From positions 62,001-126,000 of the forward strand of contig NZ_VSFF01000018.1 in the NCBI RefSeq assembly GCF_008085905.1: a stretch of DNA of 64,000 bases, in the 5' to 3' direction. The notes beneath the pieces were generated by a model, which worked only from the letters and a program-made list of their open reading frames with translations, was not told the origin of the DNA and searched no databases. The number at the start of each line of letters is the position of its first letter. Positions within the stretch are counted from its first letter, which is position 1. A program made the translations under genes and the position numbers. Origin of the DNA: Actinomadura syzygii (GTDB lineage Bacteria; Actinomycetota; Actinomycetes; Streptosporangiales; Streptosporangiaceae). Positions 34,117-42,580 of the stretch are shown in pieces.

Positions 34117-34148
34117 CTGACGCAGTGTGATCGTCCCGGGTGCGTCAG
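34117..34148. promoter_or_regulatory. inverted repeat upstream of the acyltransferase gene
   Basis: CTGACGCA and TGCGTCAG form perfect 8-bp arms separated by 16 bp, about 80 bp upstream of the acyltransferase start. The spacing suits a dimeric regulator or a hairpin. The dyad is seen; its function is unknown. The remaining part of the 210-bp gap to the methyltransferase stop shows nothing. Confidence 0.3.
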
Positions 34149-34249
34149 GACCGGCGGGAACGGCGTTCCGGCGGCCTCGCGCGCGGCGCGCGGTGAGGCC
34201 CGCGACTGTGATCAACCCCACAATGCGGACGGGCGCGCCGGGGGACGGG

Positions 34250-35059
34250 TCAGCGCACCCCGACCGCCCCGTACATGATCGGCTCGCGACCGGGCCGGGA
34301 CGTCCCGCCGAACGGCGCGCCGCCGAGCGGCACGAGCCCCGGCGACACCGCCCGGAACGGTCCGAGGATCTCCGCCATCCCGGCGGCGTCGCGCGGGATC
34401 AGCGGGACGCCGCTCGCGTCCGCGTACCGCCACGCGGCCTCGGCGAACGCGCCGGGCGCGAAGTCGGCGGTGGCGTGCGAGACGACCAGCCCGCTGCCCG
34501 GCGCGGCGGGCGCGGCGAGCGCGGCGACGAGGCCGGCCGCGTCCGGCAGGAAGTGCAGGACGGACGAGAACACCAGCGCCACCGGCTCCGCCGGGTCGAT
34601 GAGGCGGCGCACCTCCGGGCTGCCGAGGATCGAGCCGGGGTCGCGGACGTCCGCCCGCAGCGCCGCGACGTTGCCGCCGTCGATCAGCAGCGCGCGGGCG
34701 TGCGCGATGACGAGCGGGTCGTCGTCCACGTAGACGACGCGGGCGCCGGTGGCGTGCCGCGCGGCGATCCGGTGCAGGGCCTCCGAGGTGGGCAGCCCGC
34801 AGCCGAGGTCGAGGTACTGCCGGACGCCGCGCGCGGCGAGCACCCGGACGGCGCGGGCGAGGAACTCGCGGGCGGCGCGGACCGCGTCCCCCGCCTGCGG
34901 CAGGACGGCGAGGACCTCGTGCGCGAGCTCGCGGTCGGCGGCGTAGTTGTCCTTGCCGCCGAGGAGGTAGTCGTGGACGCGGGCGGTCCCCGGCCTGTCC
35001 AGGGCGAGCCGCGTCCCCGGCGCCCGTGTCGCGGGCGTCCGCGCGCCGGCCGTCGTCAT
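34250..35059 (-). CDS. SAM-dependent methyltransferase, DUF574-like
   Basis: A 269-residue protein from ATG 35059. It has the pattern of the actinobacterial DUF574 family: D-R-P-G-T-A-R-V-H-D-Y-L-L-G-G-K-D-N-Y-A-A-D, then the SAM motif Y-L-D-L-G-C-G-L-P-T, V-V-Y-V-D-D-D-P and V-F-S-S-V-L-H-F-L-P-D. These are abundant, mostly uncharacterised methyltransferases in filamentous actinobacteria. AGGTGAC precedes the start. The longer upstream frame is not protein-like. Confidence 0.85.
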   Translation of the reverse strand: MTTAGARTPATRAPGTRLALDRPGTARVHDYLLGGKDNYAADRELAHEVLAVLPQAGDAVRAAREFLARAVRVLAARGVRQYLDLGCGLPTSEALHRIAARHATGARVVYVDDDPLVIAHARALLIDGGNVAALRADVRDPGSILGSPEVRRLIDPAEPVALVFSSVLHFLPDAAGLVAALAAPAAPGSGLVVSHATADFAPGAFAEAAWRYADASGVPLIPRDAAGMAEILGPFRAVSPGLVPLGGAPFGGTSRPGREPIMYGAVGVR

Positions 35060-35369
35060 TGCGTCACCTGTCGCCTTCGCCAAGAGGGAGCGTGCTCGGC
35101 TCACCCTCGACGGTAGGCCGCCGAGCCGGGCGCGCGGGCGGCGAGACCGCCCGGCGGCCCGGCGGCCGCGCCCGCGGTGGCCGCATGGGGACAGGCGCGT
35201 TTGGCGGCCTCCGGCGCGCTCCGGAGGCAAGCGGGACGGGCAGCAGGAGCGCGGCGCGCGGACGCGGCGGTGCCAGACCGCCGGCCCGCCCACGGGCACT
35301 ATTGGACAAATGGCCATTTCTGGTCATGACTCCGGCTTAACCGCCGGACCGGTACCCCTGTCGGAAAGC
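35060..35369. other. 310-bp intergenic region with one hairpin
   Basis: Mostly GC-rich sequence upstream of the methyltransferase. TCCGGC-TTAACC-GCCGGA (35331-35348) is a perfect 6-bp hairpin about 20 bp past the stop of the leftward GNAT gene and may be its terminator. No gene or other element is supported. Confidence 0.4.
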
Positions 35370-36005
35370 TCAGGAGCCGCCTCCGGGGTCGCGCCACATC
35401 AGCCAGACGGACGGCGCGCCACGGCCCGACAGCGGCAGCTCCTTCGTCACACGGAAGCCGAACCGCTCGTAGTAGGCGATGTTGCGCTCCTTCGAGCTTT
35501 CCAGGTAGGCGGGGACGCCCTCCGCGTCGCACCGGTCCAGCCGCGACCGCAGCAGCGCGCTCCCGAGCCCGTTGCCCTGCGCCGGGGGATCGGTGCCGAG
35601 CATCGCCAGGTACCAGTGCGGCTCGCGCGGGTGGTGGCGCTCGATCTCGCTCAGCGTCCGCAGCGTGACCGGAACCCGCGCGCCGAAAGCGCGCAGCAGC
35701 GGCAGCGTCTGCGTCACCTGCACGCGCAGCGGGACGCGCCACCGCCCGGGCGGGTCCCACAGCGCCGCCGCCTCCGGCCGCGCGCCCCGCCCGGTCGACT
35801 CGCTGCCGCCGTGCCGGAGGTGCACCCGGCGCAGCGTGAGCGCGTAGAGGCCGGTCAGGCGGCGGATCCGGGACGCCTCATCCGGCACCAGCCAGCTCCA
35901 GACCGGGTCGTCGTCGAAGGCGCGGGCGAGGAGGGCGGCGAGCTCGTCGACGTCCGGGGCCGTGGCCGCGCGGACGACCGGGGACGGAACGGGGTTGGTG
36001 GTCAT
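35370..36005 (-). CDS. GNAT-family N-acetyltransferase
   Basis: A 211-residue GNAT protein. The acetyl-CoA-binding motif A is L-G-T-D-P-P-A-Q-G-N-G-L-G-S-A-L-L (Q/R-x-x-G-x-G/A type), preceded by H-W-Y-L-A-M-L and followed by Y-L-E-S-S-K-E-R-N-I-A-Y-Y-E-R-F-G-F. This arrangement is typical of stand-alone small-molecule acetyltransferases. The substrate is unknown. Start ATG 36005 (MTTNPVPSP). Confidence 0.85.
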   Translation of the reverse strand: MTTNPVPSPVVRAATAPDVDELAALLARAFDDDPVWSWLVPDEASRIRRLTGLYALTLRRVHLRHGGSESTGRGARPEAAALWDPPGRWRVPLRVQVTQTLPLLRAFGARVPVTLRTLSEIERHHPREPHWYLAMLGTDPPAQGNGLGSALLRSRLDRCDAEGVPAYLESSKERNIAYYERFGFRVTKELPLSGRGAPSVWLMWRDPGGGS

Positions 36006-36178
36006 GGCGCGGCCTCCTCGGGGGACGCGCCGATCGTCACCGCCGCCGCGTCCGCGCGTCAAGGAGCGCGGGCGCGAGCGGCGCATGCGGAATCGCGTGC
36101 GAGAGCGCGTCGCGGACGGGAGCCTGTCAGACGGGAGTGTGCCACAGAAAGGGCCCGCGATACGCGCGCTGGAGGGCG

Positions 36179-36613
36179 CTATCCGCAGTCCTCCCCGGCC
36201 CGGAGGATCTCCTCCAGGACGAGCGCGGAGCCGATCCCGACGAGCCAGGTGTCCTTGGCGAGCGGGATGCCCTCCGGGGTGGGGCGTATCCCGCCGGGCT
36301 CCCGCATGCCGGGCAGCCGCCAGTACAGGCCGGTCAGCCCGCCCGCGAACGCGGTGAGCGCGGCGCCCGCGACCAGCGACGGCACCAGGGGCACGGCCAG
36401 CGCGGCGCCGAGCGCGACCTCGGCGGCGCCGAGCCTGCGGGTGAAGGTCCGCGCGTCCTGCGACTCCAGGAACGGGTAGGCGGTCTTCGCCATGCCGTGA
36501 TACTGGTCGGCCGTCTCGTCCGTGTGCTTGAGCTTCGAGATGCCCGAGTTCAGGACGAACGCCCCGACGATCAGGCGGACGGGCATCTGGTGAGCGCGAG
36601 CGAGGAGCCGCAT
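36179..36613 (-). CDS. DoxX-family membrane protein
   Basis: A 144-residue protein with four membrane spans. It opens with P-V-R-L-I-V-G-A-F-V-L-N-S-G-I-S-K-L, and the second part G-A-A-E-V-A-L-G-A-A-L has the DoxX pattern. DoxX-like proteins are linked to redox and thiol stress in actinobacteria, but the biochemical role here is not known. Single-gene unit, divergent from the phosphotransferase gene. ATG 36613, or ATG 36586 at MPVRLIVG. Confidence 0.8.
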   Translation of the reverse strand: MRLLARAHQMPVRLIVGAFVLNSGISKLKHTDETADQYHGMAKTAYPFLESQDARTFTRRLGAAEVALGAALAVPLVPSLVAGAALTAFAGGLTGLYWRLPGMREPGGIRPTPEGIPLAKDTWLVGIGSALVLEEILRAGEDCG

Positions 36614-36734
36614 GGTTCCCCCAACCGTCGGTGGGACAGGGCGCTCGGTTTCATTCCCGCCGCCCGGCCGTTACACCTGGCCAGAGGGTCAAGACTCGGC
36701 ATCCGGGCCGTCCGGCGAGATAGCGTTCCCCCTC

Positions 36735-37682
36735 GTGACGACGCCAGCGGACGGCCCGCCGCCGTCGCCCGAGTGGGCGCCGGAACGCGAGGTCACCGCC
36801 GCGACGGCCGCCGCGCTGATCGCGGACCGGTTCCCCGGACTGCGCGGCGCGGCGGTCGAGCGGCTCGCGACCGGCTGGGACAACACGGTCTTCCGGGTCG
36901 GCGGCGAGTGGGCGTTCCGGTTCCCGCGCCGCCGGATCGCTGTGCCGGGGGTGGAGCGCGAGATCGCGGCGCTGCCCGTCCTCGCGCCGCGGCTGCCGCT
37001 GCCGGTGCCCGTGCCGCGCTACGCCGCCGGGCCGTCCGCCGGCTTCCCCTGGCCGTTCTGGGGCGGACGGCTGATCGAGGGCCGGGAGTTCGCCGACGTC
37101 CGCCCGCCGGACGCGGAGCGCGGCGCGCTCGCCGCCGGGATCGGGGGCTTCCTGCGCGCGCTGCACGACCCGGCGCTCGTCCGCGAGGCGGGGGAGGGGC
37201 TGCCGCTCGACCCGATGCGCCGCGCCGACCCGGCGCTGCGCGCGGAACGGACGCTCCCCCGCCTGGACGCCCTCGCCGCGCTCGGCGCCTGGGACCGCGA
37301 CCCGGCCGTGGAGGCGTTCCTCGCCGCCGCGCGCGACCGGCGCCCGCCGGACGGCGAGCCGGTGATCGTCCACGGGGACCTGCACGTCCGGCACCTGCTC
37401 CTCGGGCCGGACGGCCGCGCCGCCGGGATCATCGACTGGGGCGACGTGTGCCTGGCCGACCCGGCCGTCGACCTGTCCCTCGCCTACGCCGGGTTCGGCG
37501 GCGACGCGCGGGCCGCGTTCCTCGCCGCGTACGGGCCGGTGTCGCCGGACCAGGAGGCCGCCGCGCGGACGCTGGCGCTCAACCTGAGCGCGACGCTCGC
37601 CGAGTACGCCGCGTCCACCGGACGGGACGCGCTGCTGGCCGAGTCGCTCGCCGGGATCGCCCGCGCCGTCGCCCGCCCCTAG
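36735..37682 (+). CDS. aminoglycoside phosphotransferase/choline kinase-fold protein
   Basis: A 315-residue APH-family kinase. It has the N-lobe G-W-D-N-T-V-F-R-V-G-G-E-W-A-F-R-F-P-R-R, the catalytic-loop V-I-V-H-G-D-L-H-V-R-H-L-L and the metal-binding I-I-D-W-G-D-V. Such proteins phosphorylate hydroxyls of small molecules, and some confer aminoglycoside or macrolide resistance; this cannot be decided here. GTG 36735 is chosen; a TAGCGT hexamer at 36721-36726 could give a nearly leaderless message. Its 3' end overlaps the convergent regulator gene by 4 bp. Confidence 0.85.
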   Translation: MTTPADGPPPSPEWAPEREVTAATAAALIADRFPGLRGAAVERLATGWDNTVFRVGGEWAFRFPRRRIAVPGVEREIAALPVLAPRLPLPVPVPRYAAGPSAGFPWPFWGGRLIEGREFADVRPPDAERGALAAGIGGFLRALHDPALVREAGEGLPLDPMRRADPALRAERTLPRLDALAALGAWDRDPAVEAFLAAARDRRPPDGEPVIVHGDLHVRHLLLGPDGRAAGIIDWGDVCLADPAVDLSLAYAGFGGDARAAFLAAYGPVSPDQEAAARTLALNLSATLAEYAASTGRDALLAESLAGIARAVARP

Positions 37683-38692
37683 CGGGCGGCGGCCAGGTAG
37701 ACGCGGACGGCGGTGCCGTCCGGCCCGGTGTGCATCCGGACGAGGTCGGCGAGGTGGTTGACCATCAGGACGCCGCGTCCGCCGTTCGGGCTCATGTTCG
37801 CCGGGCGCCGCCCGACCAGCGGGTCGGTGATCGTCCCGGCGTCCCGCACCTCGCAGACGACCTGGCCGTCCTCCGCCCACAGCCGCGCCGTGCCCACGCC
37901 GCCGCCGTGCAGGCACGAGTTCGCGGCCAGCTCGTTCACCGCCAGCTCCAGGTCGCCCGTCGCCGCCTCGCCGAGGCCGAGCCGCGGCCCCCACCGGGTG
38001 ACGAACTCCCGGACGAGCGGCAGCGTGTCGAGGTCGAAGCCCATCGCGACCGCGCCCGGCGGCGGCTCCGGCAGCGGCAGGTTGTAGTCGCTGATCACGC
38101 GGTCCGGCGCGTAGTCGTCGCTCACCCGCTCGCCGTGCCGGTCGATCACGACGGGATGGGTGGCGCGGGCGTCGTCGATCACGGCGGGGTCGAGGCCGGC
38201 CGTGTCGTAGGGGCACAGGATCGACACGCCGCGCCCCGCGAACGCCAGGTTGATCAGCGCCTCGTGCTGCGCGCAGGCCGGGTACTCGGTGGCGGACCGG
38301 CCGGGCCAGACCGGCTCGCCGATGATCCGCACCCGGCCCGCCGGGTGCCGGTCGGCGAAGTCGCGGAGCACGCCGGGGATGATGCGGCCCGGGTTGCGCC
38401 CCGCCTCGGTCATGTCCAGCCAGGTCACCCCGTCGGCGACGGCGCCGAGCGCGTCGCGCAGGACGTCGAGCCGGGCGCCCGGGACGGCGACCGCGACGGG
38501 CTCGCCGGCGCATCGGCCCGCGCGGACGAACGGCACGGTCCCCGCGAGGTACTCGGCGTCGTCGCGGTAGAAGAGCGCCGGATGGACGAACGGGTCGCGT
38601 GGCGGCGCGCCCGGCCCCCGTGGCCGGGGCCGGGGCCGCGGGCTCGCCGCGCGGTCTCCCTCGTTCGGATATGGCATCACGTGCACGTGCAT
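37679..38692 (-). CDS. MEDS-HATPase anti-sigma-type regulator
   Basis: A 337-residue protein. The N-terminal 180 residues form a MEDS domain (H-P-A-L-F-Y-R-D-D-A-E-Y-L, then I-I-G-E-P-V-W-P-G-R and E-A-L-I-N-L-A-F). The C-terminal part is a GHKL/HATPase_c domain of the RsbW class (D-L-E-L-A-V-N-E-L-A-A-N-S, G-G-R-G-V-L-M-V-N). In streptomycete relatives such proteins regulate stress sigma factors by partner switching. A sigma-B-type promoter lies about 100 bp upstream, which suits feedback control. ATG 38692 or 38677. Confidence 0.85.
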   Translation of the reverse strand: MHVHVMPYPNEGDRAASPRPRPRPRGPGAPPRDPFVHPALFYRDDAEYLAGTVPFVRAGRCAGEPVAVAVPGARLDVLRDALGAVADGVTWLDMTEAGRNPGRIIPGVLRDFADRHPAGRVRIIGEPVWPGRSATEYPACAQHEALINLAFAGRGVSILCPYDTAGLDPAVIDDARATHPVVIDRHGERVSDDYAPDRVISDYNLPLPEPPPGAVAMGFDLDTLPLVREFVTRWGPRLGLGEAATGDLELAVNELAANSCLHGGGVGTARLWAEDGQVVCEVRDAGTITDPLVGRRPANMSPNGGRGVLMVNHLADLVRMHTGPDGTAVRVYLAAAR

Positions 38693-38794
38693 CGCAAGTG
38701 GAGGGGTAGGCGGGGGGCGGCGTGCCCGCGAACCGGTCGCGTGCGCGTCCCCCGAGGTCGGAAGGGCGTCCTCGAATGGTAACCGGACTTACGG

Positions 38795-38820
38795 ATACCC
38801 CTTACGGGCCGCTAAAAAAC
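38795..38820 (-). promoter_or_regulatory. sigma-B/sigma-H-type stress promoter
   Basis: Read on the minus strand the sequence is GTTTT, 15 bp, GGGTAT. This fits the Streptomyces sigma-B group consensus GNNT-N14-16-GGGTAY. It points at the MEDS-HATPase gene starting at 38692, giving a leader of about 95 nt. The match is seen; use by a stress sigma factor is inferred. Confidence 0.6.
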
Positions 38821-38851
38821 AAGGGATGCCGGTAAAAATCTCGTAGCAGCG

Positions 38852-39940
38852 TCAGCGGTCGGCCAGCAGGAGGGCGTCCACCACGTCGGTCAGCGTGCCG
38901 CGCCGACGGTACGCGGCGCGCTGCCGCTCGGCGCCCGTACCGCCCGCGAGCAGCCGCCGGACGCCGTCCGCGACCGTGCGGAGGTCGCCGCTCGCCTCCA
39001 GCGCGGGCCGCACATGGGCCATCAGGGCGCCGGTCTGCTCGCGGAACCCGGCGGGGCGGCCGGTCCGCACGTCCACGCCGGTCCCGCCGAGGCCGTCGCG
39101 CGCGGCGAGCCAGTACGCGGCGCGCAGCATCTCCGGGGACGGGTCGGGCGGCGGCTCGCCCGCGTCCACGGCCGCCGACGACACCTCCACCAGCGCGCGG
39201 ATCAGCGCGGCGAACACGACGGCGTCGGCGGCGGACGGGGCGACGTCCGCGAGCCGCACCTCCACGGTGGGCAGCCGGGCGGACGGCCGCACGTCCCAGA
39301 AGATCGTGCCGGCGTCCATCAGCGCGCCGCAGCCGAGCAGCGTGCCGACGAGGTCCTCGTAGTGGGCGGACGACTCGAAGAACGGCGGCGGCCCCGCCAC
39401 CGGCCAGCGCGCCCACGTCATCACCCGCCAGCAGGCGTGCCCGGTGTCGCGCCCGGCCCAGTACGGCGAGTTCGCGGCGAGCGCCAGCAGCGTCGGCAGC
39501 CAGGGCCGCAGATGGTTGCTGACCTGGACGGCGCGCTCCCGGTCCGGCATCTCGACGTGGACGTGGCACGAGCAGATGCTCTGCTCGTCGTCCAGCGCCC
39601 GGTAGATGGCGCGGCTCTCGGCGTAGCGCGCGCCCGCGCCGATCGGGGCGGGGAACAGGTCGCCGAGGATCGGGGTCCCGGAGGCGGCCAGCCGGACGCC
39701 CTCGGCCGCCGCCGCTGCCGCCATCGCCGCCCGCATGGACCGGACCTGCTCGCCGAGCTTGTCGATGTCGTCGCAGGGCGCCGTCTTCGCCTCGGCCAGG
39801 AACGCGACGAGCTCGGTGGAGGCTCGATCGCCGAGAGCGGCGGACGCCCGCCGCACCACGGCGGGGGCGCGCGGAACGACCTCCCGGGTGCCGGGATCGA
39901 CGACGAAGTACTCTTCCTCGATTCCGAAACGCGGGGCCAT
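38852..39940 (-). CDS. YbdK-like carboxylate-amine ligase (glutamate-cysteine ligase family 2)
   Basis: A 362-residue protein of the GCS2 family. It starts F-G-I-E-E-E-Y-F-V-V-D-P and has I-C-S-C-H-V-H-V-E-M-P, R-P-W-L-P-T-L-L-A-L-A-A-N-S-P and D-V-R-P-S-A-R-L-P-T-V-E-V-R. Members have weak glutamate-cysteine ligase activity; their physiological substrates are mostly unknown. ATG 39940 directly precedes the conserved N-terminus. Upstream, 39941-40120 shows no further element. Confidence 0.88.
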   Translation of the reverse strand: MAPRFGIEEEYFVVDPGTREVVPRAPAVVRRASAALGDRASTELVAFLAEAKTAPCDDIDKLGEQVRSMRAAMAAAAAAEGVRLAASGTPILGDLFPAPIGAGARYAESRAIYRALDDEQSICSCHVHVEMPDRERAVQVSNHLRPWLPTLLALAANSPYWAGRDTGHACWRVMTWARWPVAGPPPFFESSAHYEDLVGTLLGCGALMDAGTIFWDVRPSARLPTVEVRLADVAPSAADAVVFAALIRALVEVSSAAVDAGEPPPDPSPEMLRAAYWLAARDGLGGTGVDVRTGRPAGFREQTGALMAHVRPALEASGDLRTVADGVRRLLAGGTGAERQRAAYRRRGTLTDVVDALLLADR

Positions 39941-40120
39941 CCCACCACCTCGGGGCCGGGAGCGACGCAGGGGGCGACTCCCTTCGACCGTACGTGGCCG
40001 CCGCCGCGTTCGCACCTGCCGGACGGCCCGAAACGGTCACCGGGGAGCGCCTTGATCCATCCTTGACGCGCCGCCCGGTTCCTACCCTGCCGTCCGGTTC
40101 AAGGCTTGATCAGGGGTTGC

Positions 40121-40303
40121 TCAGGGACCGGGGTCGAAGAAGTACATCGACAGCGCGATCAGGTGTGTGATCACGACCACGCCGATGCCGAAGAAGAACA
40201 GCATCTTGGCGGGGGCGTGCGGGAACACCTTCCCCGGCTTGAGCGGGCCGCGCTCGCGCTGCCGCGCCGCGATCCGCTCCTCGATCGGAGGCCGCCCGAA
40301 CAT
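40121..40303 (-). CDS. small single-span membrane protein
   Basis: A 60-residue protein: a charged N-terminal half (E-E-R-I-A-A-R-Q-R-E-R-G-P-L-K) and one membrane helix near the C-terminus (M-L-F-F-F-G-I-G-V-V-V-I-T-H-L-I-A-L). I do not recognise the family with certainty. It lies 14 bp after another small membrane protein gene, so the two are probably cotranscribed. Confidence 0.6.
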   Translation of the reverse strand: MFGRPPIEERIAARQRERGPLKPGKVFPHAPAKMLFFFGIGVVVITHLIALSMYFFDPGP

Positions 40304-40317
40304 GCCGCGGTCCGCCG

Positions 40318-40527
40318 TCAGTGCCGCGGCTCGTCGACGACGACGTCCGTCATGATGTCGACGGCCAGGGCGATGATCGCGCCGACCGCGGCGATCGCCG
40401 CGCCCACACCGAACACGACCCAGTCGGGGCCGAGGACGACGCCGACGCCGCCGACGACGAAACCGACGAAGATGATGGCCACGGCTACCCAGGACTTCGG
40501 GCGCCCGGCGTGGCTGCCAGTCGACAT
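40318..40527 (-). CDS. small HGxxPAAW-like membrane protein
   Basis: A 69-residue protein starting MSTGSHAGRPKSW and then two membrane spans. The short H-x-G-x-P-x-S-W lead-in followed by V-A-I-I-F-V-G-F-V-V-G-G-V resembles the actinobacterial HGxxPAAW family, of unknown function. ATG 40527 follows AAGGGAAG. It is divergent from the methylmalonyl-CoA mutase operon. The gap 40528-40756 otherwise contains only the putative mutA promoter. Confidence 0.65.
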   Translation of the reverse strand: MSTGSHAGRPKSWVAVAIIFVGFVVGGVGVVLGPDWVVFGVGAAIAAVGAIIALAVDIMTDVVVDEPRH

Positions 40528-40743
40528 GCGTGCGTCTTCCCTTTGCGAGGATCGGGTGGAGGGGCGGGCCCGCCAGGCGCTGGGGGCGCTGGGGGCTACG
40601 CGCCGAACTCTAGCAACGCCCCACGCCACCGGGCGTTCCGGGGTACCGTGAGCGCCCCGCCGGAGGGTCCCGCCGGACGCGCCGGACCGAAGGCCGTTCG
40701 GTTCCGCGCCACCCCGGCTTCAGGCCGGATTCAGGCGGTTGCC

Positions 40744-40749
40744 TACGAT
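40744..40749 (+). promoter_or_regulatory. -10 element of a leaderless mutA promoter
   Basis: TACGAT lies seven bases before the mutA ATG at 40757 and no ribosome binding site separates them, so transcription should start at or next to the start codon. No clear -35 element is visible. Confidence 0.45.
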
Positions 40750-40756
40750 CCAGAGC

Positions 40757-42580
40757 ATGACGGTGCCGCCTGAGGAACTCGAACTGGCCGCCGCCTTCCC
40801 CCCGGCCGAGCGCGACCGGTGGCGGGAGATGGTGAAGGGGGTGCTGCGCAAATCGGGCGCGGCGACGGACGACACCCCGCTCGACGCGGTCGAGGGCCTG
40901 CTGACCCGCGAGTCCTACGACGGGGTGCCGATCGCCCCGCTCTACGCGCGCGAGGACGCGCCGCCGGGACGCCCCGGGCTCGCCCCCTACGTCCGCGCGG
41001 TGCGGCCGGACGGCGAGGGCCTCGCGGGCTGGGACGTCCGGCAGCGCCACGCGCACCCCGACCCGGCCGTGACCCGCGAGGCGATCCTTGCCGACCTGGA
41101 GAACGGCGCCACGTCCCTCTGGCTGCGGCTGGGCGCGGGCGGGCTGCCGGTGGCGGCGCTGCCCGAGGCGCTGCGCGGCGTCCTGCTCGACCTCGCGCCC
41201 GTCGCGCTGGACGCGGGAGCCGAGACGGGCGGGGCGGCGGAGGCCTTCCTCGACCTGGTCACCGGGCGCGGGAACGCGGCCGACGTGTCCGGCGCGCTGG
41301 GCGCCGACCCGCTCGGCCTGGCCGCCCGCACCGGGACCCCCGGCTCCCTCGACGAGGCGGCGGCGCTGGGCGTCCGCTGCGCCCGCGAGTTCCCGAAGCT
41401 GCGCGCGATCGTCGCCGACGGGACCCCGTACCACGACGCGGGCGGCTCCGACTCCGAGGAACTGGGCGCGGTCGTCGCCGCCGGGGTCGCCTACCTGCGC
41501 GCCCTCACCGAAGCGGGCCTGACCGTGGACGAGGCGTTCGGCCAGATCGAGTTCCGCGTCGCCGTCGACGCCGACCAGTTCTCCTCGATCGCCAAGCTCC
41601 GCGCCCTGCGGCGGTTGTGGGCGCGGGTGACCGAGGTCAGCGGCGCGACCGAGGGGGCGGACGCGCGGATCCACGCGGTCACCTCGGCCGCGATGATGAC
41701 GCGCCGCGACCCCTGGGTGAACATGCTCCGCACCACCGTCGCCGCGTTCGCGGCCGGGGTCGGCGGCGCCGACGCGGTGACCGTCCTGCCGTACGACGTC
41801 CGCCTCGGCCTCCCGGACGGCTTCACCCGCCGCATCGCCCGCAACACCCAGACCCTCCTGCTGGAGGAGTCGAGCCTCGCCCGCGTCGTCGACCCGGCGG
41901 GCGGCTCCTGGTACGCCGAGAGCCTCACCGAGGGCGTCGCGCAGGCCGCCTGGACGTGGTTCACCGAGATCGAGAAGGCCGGGGGACTCGCCGCAGCGCT
42001 CGAATCGGGCCTGGTCGCGGACCGGATCGCCGCGACCTGGGCGCGCCGCCGCAAGGACATCGCCCGGCGCAGGGCCCCGCTCACCGGCGTCAGCGAGTTC
42101 CCGAACCTGGCCGAGACCCTCCCCGAACGCGAACCGGCCCCGGCCGAGCCCGGCGGCGGGCTGCCCGTCGTCGCCTACGCGCAGGACTTCGAGGCCCTGC
42201 GCGACCGCTCCGACGCCCACGCCGCCGCGTCCGGCGCGCGGCCGCGGGTGTTCCTCGCGACGCTCGGGCCGGTCGCCGTCCACACGGCGCGGGCGTCGTT
42301 CGCCGCCAACCTGTTCCAGGCGGGCGGGATCGAGACCGTCAGCGGGGCGCCGGAGGAGTTCGCCGCGTCCGGGGCGTCCGTCGCCTGCCTCTGCTCCGGC
42401 GACGACGTGTACGCCGAGCGGGCCGCCGACGCCGCCCGGATCCTGCGCGACGCGGGCGCCGTGAAGATCTGGCTCGCGGGTAAGGGAACCTACGAGGGGG
42501 TCGACGGGCACGTCCACGCGGGCTGCGACGCGGTCGAGGCGCTGGCGGCCACCCTCCGTGATCTGGGAGTGAGCGAATGA
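40757..42580 (+). CDS. mutA: methylmalonyl-CoA mutase small subunit
   Basis: 607 residues, the non-catalytic beta subunit of the heterodimeric B12-dependent mutase interconverting succinyl-CoA and (R)-methylmalonyl-CoA. It has the mutase barrel (e.g. P-W-V-N-M-L-R-T-T, the R-I-A-R-N-T-Q-T-L-L-L-E-E-S segment and D-P-A-G-G-S-W-Y). Its C-terminal cobalamin-like domain lacks the D-x-H-x-x-G cobalt-ligand motif (here F-L-A-T-L-G-P-V-A-V-H), as expected for the small subunit. The stop overlaps the mutB start (ATGA). The operon serves propionate/odd-chain metabolism and methylmalonyl-CoA supply for polyketides. Confidence 0.95.
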   Translation: MTVPPEELELAAAFPPAERDRWREMVKGVLRKSGAATDDTPLDAVEGLLTRESYDGVPIAPLYAREDAPPGRPGLAPYVRAVRPDGEGLAGWDVRQRHAHPDPAVTREAILADLENGATSLWLRLGAGGLPVAALPEALRGVLLDLAPVALDAGAETGGAAEAFLDLVTGRGNAADVSGALGADPLGLAARTGTPGSLDEAAALGVRCAREFPKLRAIVADGTPYHDAGGSDSEELGAVVAAGVAYLRALTEAGLTVDEAFGQIEFRVAVDADQFSSIAKLRALRRLWARVTEVSGATEGADARIHAVTSAAMMTRRDPWVNMLRTTVAAFAAGVGGADAVTVLPYDVRLGLPDGFTRRIARNTQTLLLEESSLARVVDPAGGSWYAESLTEGVAQAAWTWFTEIEKAGGLAAALESGLVADRIAATWARRRKDIARRRAPLTGVSEFPNLAETLPEREPAPAEPGGGLPVVAYAQDFEALRDRSDAHAAASGARPRVFLATLGPVAVHTARASFAANLFQAGGIETVSGAPEEFAASGASVACLCSGDDVYAERAADAARILRDAGAVKIWLAGKGTYEGVDGHVHAGCDAVEALAATLRDLGVSE

